DNA of 64,000 nucleotides from Trileptium ribeirensis (GCA_030248225.1 JASANE010027959.1:1-64000), one strand, 5' to 3'. Shown: positions 1 to 10,160, counted from the stretch's first letter. The notes: generated by a model not told the origin, from the sequence alone. Numbers and translations: made by a program.

Positions 1-319
1 AAATAGGGTAACTGGATGGATTACGGGTACAAAATTCGCGTAAACGAGTGAGCCAAAATTATCCCGTTTTTGTTAACGACGTAGTGTTTTCCAGACGAAA
101 ACACAACCAGAAAATACTATATAGTATGGATCGGGTTATTCCCGGTTTATTTTAACGAAAAACTGAACAGAACACGTGTGACAAATAAAAGACATCAACG
201 TTCAACAAACTAGCAAATTTGTAACTACGAAGTTTCTATCAAGTGTTTCATGATATTGTTCCCGAGCAAGTCATATTCAAAACACATAGCTACAAGTAAA
301 GAATTCAGAGAATCTGACA
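1..319 (-). repeat. 3' LTR of BEL/Pao element (cut by window edge)
   Basis: Direct copy of 7145-7476. On the element's strand it begins TGTCAGATTCTCTG at 319. The other copy has about six more bases at the distal end (TGACAA on plus), so the window starts just inside the LTR. Compared with the 5' LTR it has scattered substitutions and lacks about 8 bases near 220. Confidence 0.9.
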
Positions 320-334
320 CTCCCGGCTGAAAAG
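320..334 (-). other. Polypurine tract candidate of BEL/Pao element
   Basis: Immediately upstream of the 3' LTR on the minus strand the sequence reads CAGCCGGGAG before TGTCAG. This is the position of the plus-strand primer. The tract is short and imperfect, so the assignment is mainly positional. Confidence 0.4.
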
Positions 335-407
335 TCCCTAAGCCCAGACGACCTTGGTCGGACCCTTCCAATTCTCTTTCGGCTGAGACCGAGGCACGGG
401 GGTCATT

Positions 408-1508
408 CTATAAGAGTTTAAGGCATGGCACCATTTCCACCCATTTTAACCAAAGAGCCCTGACCCCACGATGGCTCAGTTGAAACTCGTCACTTTCGAA
501 CATTCGGCGGACAATTCGGCTGCCCGCAACGAAAGGGTTGTCCTCGTGCTCCCAGTTGACAACCTTGACGTCGGTGTCACGAAATTTCTTCACAACCCAA
601 CGAGCATAGGGATTGGATGTGCGAACGCGAGGATGGGGGAACGGAGGCGAAACGATGATGTCGGTGTCCCCAGTCGGGACCCCGCTCAGAGCAAGTTGGG
701 TTTTGAACTGTCGCATGAAGTGCCGGAACTTCGCCTCAGGCTTCCGGCAGTCATTAATGCCACAGTTGACAATGACAACCCGAGAGCTGCGCAAATGGAT
801 GGGGCGACGACGACGCCGAAAATCGCTGATGATACGAGCCATGTCGTTGAAAGTGCCCCCCGAAACGACCTCCACCTTGCCCTGGGCGACGACATCGATG
901 TAGCGAAGTTGACTGTCAGACACAATCAACACGGAGAACCGAGGAAAATCCGAAATGTCGATGTGTGGACCGAGAAGCGGAGTGAGCAGCGAATCATCGA
1001 GAGTGTCCTCGTAGTAATCCAATGCTAGTTTGTCCAACAATTCACCGTAGCGATTGAATCCCGGAAGTATGTCGCCAGGACTCGGACACTTGCGGAACCC
1101 AGAGGACCAAACCCGCTCGCTGTTTGACGAACTGATGATGAATTTGTGCGACGGGAGGTCTTCAAGAGCAGGAATCTCTTGAAGGAATGCTTTGCGAAAT
1201 GGGCTGTTGACTTGAAGCATTTGGTGGCTTAGGGCCGCGTAATAGATTTGGTCAGCAACGAAGGAATAGTAGGGCGGAGGCTCATAACCAGACTGCCTGA
1301 GCCGGTGGGCAATTTCACTGGGCGAAGCCATAAGGAGGGCGTCTTCCCGGATTTTGACAAGCAGGTCGTGGCGGTCGTCCTGATGCAAAACTATTTCCCA
1401 GTAGCCCATTTCAATCGACCGAATGCGTTGGCCCCGTTGAAGTAAGGCCCATTTATTGTGAAATCGGGACAAAACATCACTAGCTTTGACAAATGTTATT
1501 GAAGGCAT
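408..1508 (-). CDS. SGNH-hydrolase-like accessory protein of BEL/Pao element
   Basis: Encodes 366 residues after Pol, where env lies in some LTR elements. No signal peptide or membrane segment is visible, so it is not an envelope protein. The C-terminal half has SGNH/GDSL blocks in order: VSDSQLRY with Ser199, VSGGTF, CGINDC with Gly250 and Asn252, SPPFPHP, and DEFQLSHRG. The last aligns with the family's DxxHLxxxG block, but the His position is Gln343, so classical esterase activity is doubtful. The N-terminal ~180 residues are unrecognised. The frame is open up to 1649, where it overlaps the Pol stop (ATGA), but 1510-1640 is AT-rich and reads like non-coding. I prefer ATG 1508, which lies 10 bases after a good splice acceptor, implying a spliced subgenomic mRNA. 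Catalysis, RNA binding (as in Oskar's SGNH-like domain) or a structural role all remain possible. Confidence 0.72.
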   Translation of the reverse strand: MPSITFVKASDVLSRFHNKWALLQRGQRIRSIEMGYWEIVLHQDDRHDLLVKIREDALLMASPSEIAHRLRQSGYEPPPYYSFVADQIYYAALSHQMLQVNSPFRKAFLQEIPALEDLPSHKFIISSSNSERVWSSGFRKCPSPGDILPGFNRYGELLDKLALDYYEDTLDDSLLTPLLGPHIDISDFPRFSVLIVSDSQLRYIDVVAQGKVEVVSGGTFNDMARIISDFRRRRRPIHLRSSRVVIVNCGINDCRKPEAKFRHFMRQFKTQLALSGVPTGDTDIIVSPPFPHPRVRTSNPYARWVVKKFRDTDVKVVNWEHEDNPFVAGSRIVRRMFESDEFQLSHRGVRALWLKWVEMVPCLKLL

Positions 1509-1540
1509 TATAAATTGTCTATAAAGTGAATGTAAGAAAA
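1509..1540 (-). promoter_or_regulatory. Candidate splice acceptor for the downstream BEL/Pao ORF
   Basis: On the minus strand a pyrimidine-biased run (TTTTCTTACATTC) leads to TTTATAG, with the AG at 1520-1519. The exon would start at 1518, 10 bases before ATG 1508. The arrangement resembles spliced env messages of retroviruses. The donor was not identified. Confidence 0.4.
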
Positions 1541-1645
1541 TATATGTATAATATATTGAAATATATGTACACTTATAGTGGGATATCTGAACAAATTTGC
1601 TTAACAGTCTTAATTTTCGAAGTTCGAGGCTGATTGTCATTGCTT

Positions 1646-1649
1646 TCAT
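1646..1649 (-). other. ATGA stop-start overlap between Pol and downstream frame
   Basis: The Gag-Pol TGA (1648-1646) overlaps an ATG (1649-1647) of the next frame as ATGA. Such overlaps support termination-reinitiation in some retroelements. The first ~47 codons after this ATG do not look protein-coding, so the overlap may be accidental. Confidence 0.45.
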
Positions 1650-4600
1650 TCAGAAATTTTGAGCACTGTCCTATTTTTTTGCCTAGCTACCGCTGCAGCA
1701 TGTCGAATTGGGCGACCAGAATCATTTTTAGTGTTCGACGTGGAACTGTTCGAAATAAAAGACGATTCGAGTGGGTGCAAAAGTTTGATAGCGCGGGTCA
1801 CAAATCTCCCGCTGGGCAAACGAAGTTTCGCGGACCGACAAACACGATCGCGACTAACAATCAGGTGGATGATTTGAGCGACCCTCCACCGCGAACGAGG
1901 CAAATCGTCCTTGATCAACACGATAGCGCTTGGCTGAGGAGCAAATTCAGCCGTTGCTCTTTGGGATTGGGATTTCCATTGAACACGCAGGCTCAATAGA
2001 TACTCTTTGGACCAAGATCGCCAAAACGAATCCAACAGAGCTTGGATGCGTTTCCACTGCAGCAGCAGAGCACTTGTCGACGTGGGCCGCATGAACACGT
2101 CATCGATGTCCTCAGAAACAGACGGAAAGCAAGAGCCGTCACGAAGAAGGAAGTGAGCCGGAGTCAATGGGCGATGACTGACTTCGTCTTCTTGGTACAC
2201 TAACGGACGAGAGTTGAGGACGCTGGAAATTTCAGAAGCGACAGTTTGAAGCTCGACGAGGGACAGTTTTCTGCCATGAAGCGACTTCTTCAGACAGCTT
2301 TTGACAAGACCAATCATCCTTTCGTAGAATCCGCCCATCCAAGGGGCTCGCTCCACGACAAATTTCCACATGATGCCTCGAGTGGATGCAAACTCACTGA
2401 CGGAGTCAGATTCCAGGATGTTGCTCCACAAACGATCGACGACTTTCTTTGACAGATGGAATTGTTTCGCATTGTCCGAAACAATCAGACTGGGAACTCC
2501 ATAGATTGCGATAAATCGTCGAAGACAAAGAAGGAACTCAGCCGCCGTTAGATCTTGAACGACTTCGACGTGAATTGCACGCACGACTGCGCACGTGAAC
2601 AGACACAGCCAGACTTTGACATCGGACTGACTGGAACGAATGATGAGTGGGCCAAGGTAATCCAGCCCGACACAGCTGAATGGCCGATGTTGCACGGAAC
2701 GAAAGTCAGGCAACGGTGGGGGTTCAGGAGCTCGATACGGCCCCACAGTGTACCGTCGACAGACTCGGCAGTCACGAAGACACCTCTTCACTTCAGCTCG
2801 ACCATGGATGACCCAGTAACGGCAGCGAACTTGAGCCAGGGTGTGATTGACGCCACAGTGATACAGATTATTGTGGCAGTCCAGGATGACCAGACGAGAG
2901 AACCAGTGGTTCTTGGGCAACAAAATGGGCGACTTTGACTCTTGTGGGACGCTGGTATGCTCCAAGCGACCCCGACAGCGAATGATGCCCTTGTCGTCGA
3001 CAAATAAAGACAGTTGACGGACAAGCTTTTTGTTTTCAGCGGAAAAAATGTCGCCAAAAGAAGTCATTTGAACGGTTTTGATCAGAACATGGAGTGCGGA
3101 CGAAAGTTCAGACTGTGACAAAGAGTTTGAAACGAGTTTTTGGCCTTTTAATTTTCCCACAAAACGAAGAACCCATGCTGTGACCCGAATTAACTTGGGC
3201 AACGACGAAAACCGGTCGAACTCGACCAGATTGGACACGACCGGATCAGCCACTGGAGCAGGTGTCACAGACTCATTCGGTGGTTCAAACGAAGTTTTTG
3301 GGGGTTTGACATCAATTGAAGAAGGCCAGACTGCTTCTTCACCGATGAGCCACGATGGCCCTTTCCACCACAGCGAATTTTCAGCAAATTTGTCGAAACC
3401 TAACCCCTTTGATGGCAAATCAGCTGGATTGTCTTCAGTAGGAACGTAGCGAAAAGTGAGGCCCTTATGATTTTTAATTTCTTTGACTCGGTTTTTGACG
3501 AAAACTGTTGAAACGTCTTTCCCCAGAACCCAATGCAGCGTGCATTGCGAGTCAGACCAGACAAACCTTTGGGAAATGTTCAATTTGAGCTGCGCCTCCA
3601 CAAACGCAATGGCGCGAACACCGATCAAAACAGCCATCAACTCCAAGCGAGGAATTGACAGGGTTTTTATGGGACTCACCCGTGCTTTGCAGAAAACGAG
3701 ATGTGCGGTGGTTGGAGTATCGGGTTCCGACACTCTCAGGTAAACAGCTGACGAGTATGCTTTTGCCGATGCATCACAAAAACAATGCAGCTCGAACGAA
3801 TTGCCAGCAGCAGTGACATCGACACAGTATTGTCTGGGTATTTTCATCTCAGGAATCTTCACCAGATCGGCTTGGTAGCTTTGCCAATCTTTCAACACAT
3901 CTCCCGGGAGCGGATCGTCCCAGGAGAAGTTGCTTTTCCACAGTTGCTGCAACAGAATTTTTCCCTGGATTGTGACAGGAGCGAAGAAGCCACATGGATC
4001 GTAGACACTAGCAACGGCCTTCAACACATGGCGTTTAGACTTGACATTGATCTTTGTAATACAACCGACGCAACAGGACAGCGAGTCATCACCTAAATTC
4101 CAGGTGATGCCGAGAACCTTTGTTGAATCACCGACCCCACGATCCTTTTCAGGAATTTGGGAGATGAACTTCGTATCGTTAGAGAACCACTCTCGAAGAT
4201 TCATCGATGCCTTTTCGAACATGGACTTAGCTTCAGAATAATAATTTAACGTGTCTTGCGTTGAAGCACAACCTCCAAGCACATTGTCCACGTAAACGTT
4301 GTCGAGAATGGCTCGAGCAACCGGAGAGTCGATGCTGTTCAGGTGATGAGTGATGGTCCCCGTAAGAAGGAACGGACTGGCGTTGACGCCGAAGGGAACT
4401 CTGCAGAAACGATACACAACGAGGTTGTTGGGACAGGGTGGAAGCGACAGATCCCTGATCCACAGAAAGCGAGTGACATCTCGTTCACTCTTCTGCAGCA
4501 TCACCTGCAGAAAAGCTTTTTCGATGTCGCTAACGACCGCAACGTTGTTCAGGCGAAACCGAAAGATCAGACCACACAGATCCGACAGAAGAACAGGGCC

Positions 4601-7069
4601 GCGATAGACACAGTCGTTGAGGCTGCGAGATTTGGGACCGGTCTTGCTGGATGCATCGTAAACGACGCGGACCTTTGTGGTAGTCTTCTGCGGCGTGATC
4701 ACACAATGATGTGGAATGTAATAGACTTTGTCCCCATCTGGAACAGCTGGAGCCTCTTCGATGATCCCTTTTTCAAGTTGATCGTTGATCACAGTGTCGT
4801 ACTGAGTTTTCAGACCATCATTCACTTCCAGGCGACGGAGAAGCGATCTAAGACGACCGAGTGAAAGGCCATAGTTGTCTGCCAAGTCGGAAACTTCAGG
4901 TTTCCAAGGCCACTTCACCTCGTATCGAGAACCGTTGAATTGAATCGACGAGTTGAAATCACGAAGTGCGGCTTCATCTTCCTCAGAATCAACAGTGTCT
5001 TTGATGCCAATATCTTCAAGACGCCAGAATTTTTCAACCTCGAAGTTTGTCTCGGGCAACAGACTTGCTCGAGTGGTCAGCATGGCAGAAGCGACGTCTG
5101 ACCGATGTGGGTGCTTCTGAAGTTTACCGGCAGCGATGTAGCCAAGCGAAGAACTAAGGAAGATAAGCCCGTCCGAACATCTGACCTGTTCGGAACCGAC
5201 GAAGTCGTAGTAGTAATCAGCACCGATCAGAACATCGATGTTGACCATTTCATCAGTGGTACATAGAGGTTCAGCCAGATCCAACGACGAAATGAATGGA
5301 TGCTTCTTCACATCCAGAGGAACTTTGTGAACCGGACACGTGATGCAGTCAGTCACATTTGCACTGATCGACCGCTTTTCCCCATTTTTGAGGGTGATTT
5401 CAAGCTCTACGGTTTGATACATCTTCGAATAGCGCACGTCTTGATTGAAACCAGCGATAGCGATGCGCTCGGTCCCGATAGGACGTGCTCCGATCTTCTT
5501 GCGAACCGCGGTTGTGATGAAAGTACGAGATGCGGCAATGTCGAGCAACAGCCTAGCTCGACAGTTGTTTAACCGAGACACCGTGGTGACAGCCGTTTGC
5601 AGGATTGACACCTGACCATGCGAAAGCATCTGTGTTCCCTTGCCAACGTCTTTGTTTTGAGATTCATCCGAACTGTGAACATTGACGGAAGCATCTTTGT
5701 TCGAGGGCAGACCCCCCAAACTTGACGGATTTTGGGATCCACCCGAATTAGGCCCGTTGTTCGAAGGCAGATCCTTCGAACTGGTGCCAAATTTTGTCTC
5801 GCAAAGACTTCGATGATGGCCCGATCGATTACAATGTGCGCATGGACGACGTGTTCGGCAGTCCCGAACACGATGGCCCGAACGAAGACACGACAGACAT
5901 TTGTTGTTCAGCTGGGAACGACGCGATTGAACATCGGGAAACCTTTTGCACTGATCACTGAAATGATACGCTGCGCAGAAATCGCAACGGGGTTTACCCT
6001 CTGTGGACGGGGTGACGAGGGACGACGTTGTGCCCGAAAACCGCTTGGATTTGCCAAATTTGCCCTTGTTTTGGGACTGGGAGTCACTACTTGAGGAACC
6101 CGACTGCTGCTGGGATGAACCGAAATTACGCTCGCACATGTCCCGAGCGTAAATCTCATCCTTGAGGAGCGCACGAAGGTGGGTAAGGGTCCAGGGTTTG
6201 GATCCATTGCTGCGGTGCAACTCCATTCGAACGAATTTGGGCAGCTTTGACAGAATGATGGGGGTGAACACTTGCCCGAAGGTGTCCTCGGGCAGCCCCA
6301 AGGCGACAAGACTGCGAATGTGTTTTTCGCACTCGTCACACACCGCTTGCAATTGAGCGATGTCGTGGGTGGCGGTTTGAAGCGCCAACATGGCCTCAAA
6401 ATGCGAAAAAATGGCCACTTGCGGATTGCCGTACCGCTCTTTCAAAGTTTCGATAACAGAATCGTAGTTTGCAACGGTCAAACGATAGCCCTCCACAACC
6501 CGAAGGGCGTCCCCCTCAAGAAAGGACCGAAGGTAATTGAATTTGTCGATAGTTGACAAGTCTTCATTGCTGTGGACCGCGTTATCGAAACTATCCCAAA
6601 ATTGTTGCCAGTCTAGCGCAGTACCGCTAAACTTGGGAATTTCCAATTTTGGCAATTTCACAGTGGACTGAGAACGATCCGAAACAGTGGAATTGTTCTG
6701 GGTTCCTCCCACGACAGTGTGACTAGCTGCAGCGGCTTCTAGCTTATCCCTACGAATGATGCATTTTTGGATAATATCGAGCAGTTGCTCGTCAAAATCG
6801 AGCGACTGCGAAACCGCATTTTCAAGTTTTGAATCGTCATAAGTACTCAAAAGAACGTTATCGAGCTCCGAAAGTTGACTCCTATAAGCTTCAAGCTTCG
6901 AAAGGCAAAGTTTCAGTTCATCTAGATCGATAGGACCGGTTTCCCCGAGTAATTGTTGGGCTTTACCGGTACATTTATTAGCGTTCAACCGAATCGCATT
7001 GCGCTGTTGCTTTCGGACAGTTGCAGTTTTTTCATCCATTTCGAGCGAAATTACGATTTTTGACAACAA
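1646..7069 (-). CDS. BEL/Pao Gag-Pol polyprotein (1807 aa)
   Basis: One open frame gives the capsid-like protein and all replication enzymes. Approximate residues: DUF1759-like Gag from 136 (LPKLEIPKFSG); two CCHC knuckles 385-425; protease region near 505; RT 790-1000; RNase H/A17-type region 1090-1230 (CFCDASAKAY, VWSDSQCTLHW); integrase zinc region ~1400-1440; integrase core Asp1470, Asp1532, Glu1583; DUF5641-like tail to ~1790. Two key motifs are atypical. The protease site reads LLDIAASRTF where D(S/T)G is usual, and the RT box is YVDN (Asp928-Asn929) rather than YVDD. I recall variants of the latter in some BEL/Pao lineages, so inactivity is not certain. The ORF starts at 7069; Met11 at 7039 is an equally good start. 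No frameshift separates Gag and Pol. Confidence 0.93.
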   Translation of the reverse strand: MLSKIVISLEMDEKTATVRKQQRNAIRLNANKCTGKAQQLLGETGPIDLDELKLCLSKLEAYRSQLSELDNVLLSTYDDSKLENAVSQSLDFDEQLLDIIQKCIIRRDKLEAAAASHTVVGGTQNNSTVSDRSQSTVKLPKLEIPKFSGTALDWQQFWDSFDNAVHSNEDLSTIDKFNYLRSFLEGDALRVVEGYRLTVANYDSVIETLKERYGNPQVAIFSHFEAMLALQTATHDIAQLQAVCDECEKHIRSLVALGLPEDTFGQVFTPIILSKLPKFVRMELHRSNGSKPWTLTHLRALLKDEIYARDMCERNFGSSQQQSGSSSSDSQSQNKGKFGKSKRFSGTTSSLVTPSTEGKPRCDFCAAYHFSDQCKRFPDVQSRRSQLNNKCLSCLRSGHRVRDCRTRRPCAHCNRSGHHRSLCETKFGTSSKDLPSNNGPNSGGSQNPSSLGGLPSNKDASVNVHSSDESQNKDVGKGTQMLSHGQVSILQTAVTTVSRLNNCRARLLLDIAASRTFITTAVRKKIGARPIGTERIAIAGFNQDVRYSKMYQTVELEITLKNGEKRSISANVTDCITCPVHKVPLDVKKHPFISSLDLAEPLCTTDEMVNIDVLIGADYYYDFVGSEQVRCSDGLIFLSSSLGYIAAGKLQKHPHRSDVASAMLTTRASLLPETNFEVEKFWRLEDIGIKDTVDSEEDEAALRDFNSSIQFNGSRYEVKWPWKPEVSDLADNYGLSLGRLRSLLRRLEVNDGLKTQYDTVINDQLEKGIIEEAPAVPDGDKVYYIPHHCVITPQKTTTKVRVVYDASSKTGPKSRSLNDCVYRGPVLLSDLCGLIFRFRLNNVAVVSDIEKAFLQVMLQKSERDVTRFLWIRDLSLPPCPNNLVVYRFCRVPFGVNASPFLLTGTITHHLNSIDSPVARAILDNVYVDNVLGGCASTQDTLNYYSEAKSMFEKASMNLREWFSNDTKFISQIPEKDRGVGDSTKVLGITWNLGDDSLSCCVGCITKINVKSKRHVLKAVASVYDPCGFFAPVTIQGKILLQQLWKSNFSWDDPLPGDVLKDWQSYQADLVKIPEMKIPRQYCVDVTAAGNSFELHCFCDASAKAYSSAVYLRVSEPDTPTTAHLVFCKARVSPIKTLSIPRLELMAVLIGVRAIAFVEAQLKLNISQRFVWSDSQCTLHWVLGKDVSTVFVKNRVKEIKNHKGLTFRYVPTEDNPADLPSKGLGFDKFAENSLWWKGPSWLIGEEAVWPSSIDVKPPKTSFEPPNESVTPAPVADPVVSNLVEFDRFSSLPKLIRVTAWVLRFVGKLKGQKLVSNSLSQSELSSALHVLIKTVQMTSFGDIFSAENKKLVRQLSLFVDDKGIIRCRGRLEHTSVPQESKSPILLPKNHWFSRLVILDCHNNLYHCGVNHTLAQVRCRYWVIHGRAEVKRCLRDCRVCRRYTVGPYRAPEPPPLPDFRSVQHRPFSCVGLDYLGPLIIRSSQSDVKVWLCLFTCAVVRAIHVEVVQDLTAAEFLLCLRRFIAIYGVPSLIVSDNAKQFHLSKKVVDRLWSNILESDSVSEFASTRGIMWKFVVERAPWMGGFYERMIGLVKSCLKKSLHGRKLSLVELQTVASEISSVLNSRPLVYQEDEVSHRPLTPAHFLLRDGSCFPSVSEDIDDVFMRPTSTSALLLQWKRIQALLDSFWRSWSKEYLLSLRVQWKSQSQRATAEFAPQPSAIVLIKDDLPRSRWRVAQIIHLIVSRDRVCRSAKLRLPSGRFVTRAIKLLHPLESSFISNSSTSNTKNDSGRPIRHAAAVARQKNRTVLKISE

Positions 7070-7126
7070 ATGTCAATTTTTTGGGCTCGAAAAACCTCGA
7101 CAAAATTGTCTACAGTTCGATCAAAA

Positions 7127-7144
7127 TGTTCATCCGAAGGACCA
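7127..7144 (-). other. Primer-binding site, tRNA-Tyr-like
   Basis: Directly after the 5' LTR the minus strand reads TGGTCCTTCGGATGAACA. Its first ten bases, TGGTCCTTCG, are complementary to the conserved 3' end of eukaryotic tRNA-Tyr (CGAAGGACCA). The match weakens after base 10. Confidence 0.6.
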
Positions 7145-7476
7145 TGACAAAAATAGGGTAACTGGATGCGATTGGGTACGAAAATTGCGTAAACGAGTGA
7201 GCCAAAATTACCCCGTTTTTGTTAACGACGTAGTGTTTTCCAGACGAAAACACAACCAGAAAATACTATATAGTATGGATCGGGTTATTCCCGGTTTATT
7301 TTAACGAAAAACTGAACAGAACACGTGTGACAAATAAAAGACATCAACGTTCAACAAACTGGAAAATTTGTAACTTAAAAACAACGAAGTTTCTGTCAAG
7401 TGTTTCATGATATTGTTCCCGAGCAAGTCATATTCAAAACACATAGCTACAAGTAAAGAATTCAGAGAATCAGACA
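7145..7476 (-). repeat. 5' LTR of BEL/Pao element
   Basis: 332 bp, direct repeat of 1-319, bounded by TG...CA on the element's strand (TGTCTGATTC at 7476; GTCA at 7145 next to the PBS). It should carry the promoter, but no TATA box could be assigned. Confidence 0.9.
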
Positions 7477-8104
7477 ACATCCCACACTTTTGGTTTCAAG
7501 GTGCCTTCAGTTGTCGCTAAGGTTTCTGAGCGTCGGGTAGTACTGAAGTTGCCATGAAAGCGTCTACTTCTTCGCAGGTTAGCAGCGTTCTGTTGGTCAG
7601 ACGTTTCGACAGAGACGGGGTGCGTACGGCGACAGATGCTGATAACTGCTCAACTCCAAGTTCTAAGTAATATTAAAACCGTTAGTCCTTCTATCAGAAA
7701 AAAGTTAAATGATGGGAAAAGTATTGTGGTAATAAATTAATTGTTTCTAGTGTTTTGTCAAACGTTTTACCGGTTCCAGGAGATCTGCCAAATTCTAGCT
7801 TTCGTAATAATAGATCACTCTGACAATATAAGGACTAGGCTACTTATGAGATTGGGTTTATTTTAAATCCCGCTGTTGTTCGTAAGTTCCGCAATAAGGA
7901 AATAATGGTTTGCTGTAACTCTCCGTCCGTATCTCATCGCAATAAATTGCGTCTTATTTTATAAGTTTGTAGATAAATTTATCTTAGCCTGGAGCGCATC
8001 CAAACAGCTATTTCCTACTTCAGACAAGGATGGCTCATCGCTAAACTAGATTTAACGCTAGTATACTACTAGTTAGATATTGCAGAGTCCCAAAAGTATT
8101 TTGG
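7477..8104. other. Unassigned flank of the BEL/Pao element
   Basis: AT-rich single-copy-looking sequence. No coding exon, tRNA or clear repeat was recognised. ACATC at 7477-7481 is the expected 5-base target site, but its partner is outside the window. Confidence 0.5.
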
Positions 8105-8900
8105 TTTTCGTTTGTCCTTTGGAGAAAGGAGAGTACTTTTAGTCAGAACGTAGTGAAGATTGTGTGTTGCAGGGGTGAAATCTTTTAAATTCCATATATA
8201 TGTGTGATCGGCCATAACTCGGGAACGACCTAACCAATTTTAATAATCTTGAACTCATCCGAACCGGCATAGTCGATTTACCGTGTACATCCCCGAGCGT
8301 TTTTGATTTGGGGTCTGGTCCCGGGGTCAGTGGTCAAAATGTGGGGGTTTTGCCCCATTTTACTCCATTTTAGTACGCTTGACGGAAGCAAGGTTATTCT
8401 TATCCTAACTTTCTAATTTTTTTTCTTTGGTTGGTTTCATTTCATAGTAAAATGATAAATGCTGATGCCTGTTTTTTGGTTTTTCAATTAAGGCTGTGGT
8501 TCTGGATTTATGAGGTTTGAGGTACGGGGGTATGGCGCCCCAACGGCTCCTCGACCCAAAATTTAAAAATTTGTTCTGACGTCTTGGGCAGCTGATAATT
8601 TTCACCAGGGGGTTTTCGGACATAGGAAACTCATTGACGGTGCTGGTTTTGCTCTGTGACCCATAGTTCTATGGGTACCAGATTATGACGCTCCATGGTT
8701 CGGGGTCAGAGGTCAAAATGAGGGTTTTAACCCCATTTTGATACCCTTCTCGGAAGCAAGGTTATTTTTATCCTAACTGTCTATTTTTTCTGTGGTTGGT
8801 TTTATTTTATTGTAAAGTGATAAATTCTGATGCCTCTTTTTTGTTTTTCGATTAAGGCTCCGGTTCTAGAGTTATGGGGTTTGTTTGTTTTATGGGACGG
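8105..8900 (+). repeat. Degraded copy of the ~350 bp satellite-type repeat (family S1)
   Basis: Contains the S1 landmarks GGTTTTATTTCATAGTAAAA, CGATTAAGGCTCCGGTTC, CTCATTG...GGTGCTGG and ACGGAAGCAAGGTTATTTTT, plus the GGAGATTGTGTGT-type leader shared with 11.5 kb and 24.1 kb. About two diverged monomers are present. The terminal sequences found at 13656 and 25232 are not visible here. Confidence 0.75.
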
Positions 8901-10109
8901 TCACCGGAGGAACTTTGTCTTCATCTCTCTTCACCGCTTAAAAATCTGTATGTTTCTGGTTTTATTGTTAATATATATACTCAGAAGTCGACTTTGTAGC
9001 CGGCGCAAGATTCAAAGTTTTTGGAGTATCTTTTGACCCAAACCGTTTTTGTATTGGAATTCATACAATGCAGGTGACTTCGATTGTGTGTGCATGTACG
9101 TGCATTGAATCTTGTTCTCTGGTTCGTACTCGACTAGATCTCCTGCCAGGCTGGCAGGGGAATTGATATCGAATCGGTGCGTTCATGGTGATTTAGTATT
9201 GCTTCGAACGCCTTCACTTTATGTGACTGTATATTGGTGAGGCAAGTAATTGTTATAGAACTTTTCAGGTAAACGAATAACGTTTGTATGAATTTGCTGT
9301 TTTTTGAATCCACCTTTGAACCAGACAGCAATCGCAAGAGATCGGTAATAGTAGCTGTTTTGGAATAACATTTTAGAAAATAAAAGCGAAAAGTCCCTTT
9401 GTAGGAAGGCAGTTTCGAAAGTTTTTTTGGTTTTCAAACGCTAGTTACGGTGCTAAGGCCGCGATAGTTCGTTTGGGTCGCGACGCCACGCTTGTTGCTT
9501 TTTTTGATTGGACTGCCTAGCGGTCAGAGGAAAGTTCCACTTGCAGGGGATGTATATATATATTCAATTTGCTGAGTACGCACAATGGCTACTCCTGTAA
9601 ATAGGATAGCCATTTTATGAATCCAGGCATTTGGGTCAAAACCATGTTTTGCAGTTTGACGTGGTGATGGAGAAGCGCATCATATCTTCTTTGGTTATGC
9701 ACCAACTAGTATTATTAATGCTGAGGCGCTAATATATAAATATAGTTCAGTGCTGCCAAATATCGTACAGTCTTTAACCTCGCTATTCACAAAGCACGTT
9801 AACACCGCTGAGGAAATCTGAACTGGTGACGGTTCGGACCGGTCCACCATGGACCACTCCAGCGAACATCCCGTCCGCATCAGACCGGCCTTTGTGAAAT
9901 GAAGTTAATTAATTTATTTATAATTAATTAATTTTTTAGATTTATTATCGGCGATTAATTAATTTAGATAAATAATTTTTTATAAATAATTGTTACTTAA
10001 ATTTAGGAGCTTTTGCTTTGCTTTTTATAACGTAAAAGCTGCCTTGACATATATCTCAGTTTTTGAATTTCTGAATTATTATTATACGTAATTTTATATA
10101 CTAGTCATA
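8901..10109. other. 5' flank of SNF8, no gene recognised
   Basis: AT-rich intergenic sequence containing only short unsupported frames. TA and TTAATTAATT low-complexity runs lie at 9900-9990. A promoter presumably lies here, but no motif could be assigned with confidence. Confidence 0.4.
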
Positions 10110-10160
10110 ATGCGTCGTGGAATCGGTGTTGGTGGCATTCGTAAGAAACAAGAAGCCGAA
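10110..10160 (+). CDS. SNF8: SNF8 exon 1
   Basis: ATG plus 16 codons ([17 protein letters not shown]), followed by GTAAGC. This is the conserved basic N-terminus of SNF8. Ends in phase 0. Confidence 0.85.

Larger units (their letters stand above)
1..7476 (-). mobile_element. BEL/Pao LTR retrotransposon, nearly complete
   Basis: A minus-strand LTR element. Directly repeated LTRs (1-319 and 7145-7476) flank a primer-binding site, one 1807-codon Gag-Pol frame and a second SGNH-like frame. The domain order Gag (DUF1759-like), zinc knuckles, aspartic-protease region, RT, RNase H, integrase, DUF5641-like tail is that of BEL/Pao. The window edge removes about six bases of the 3' LTR and all of that flank, so the target-site duplication cannot be tested. 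The LTRs differ at several bases and by an 8-base indel near 220, so this copy is older than the gypsy element at 41.6 kb, yet both reading frames are open. Confidence 0.93.

Noticed and set aside
471..1028. 185-codon plus-strand frame
   Set aside because: Exact antisense of the SGNH-like ORF; no domain of its own.
4343..4864. 173-codon plus-strand frame
   Set aside because: Antisense shadow of the BEL/Pao RT region.
5908..6399. 163-codon minus-strand frame
   Set aside because: Alternative frame within Gag; low-complexity Ser/Pro composition, no domain.
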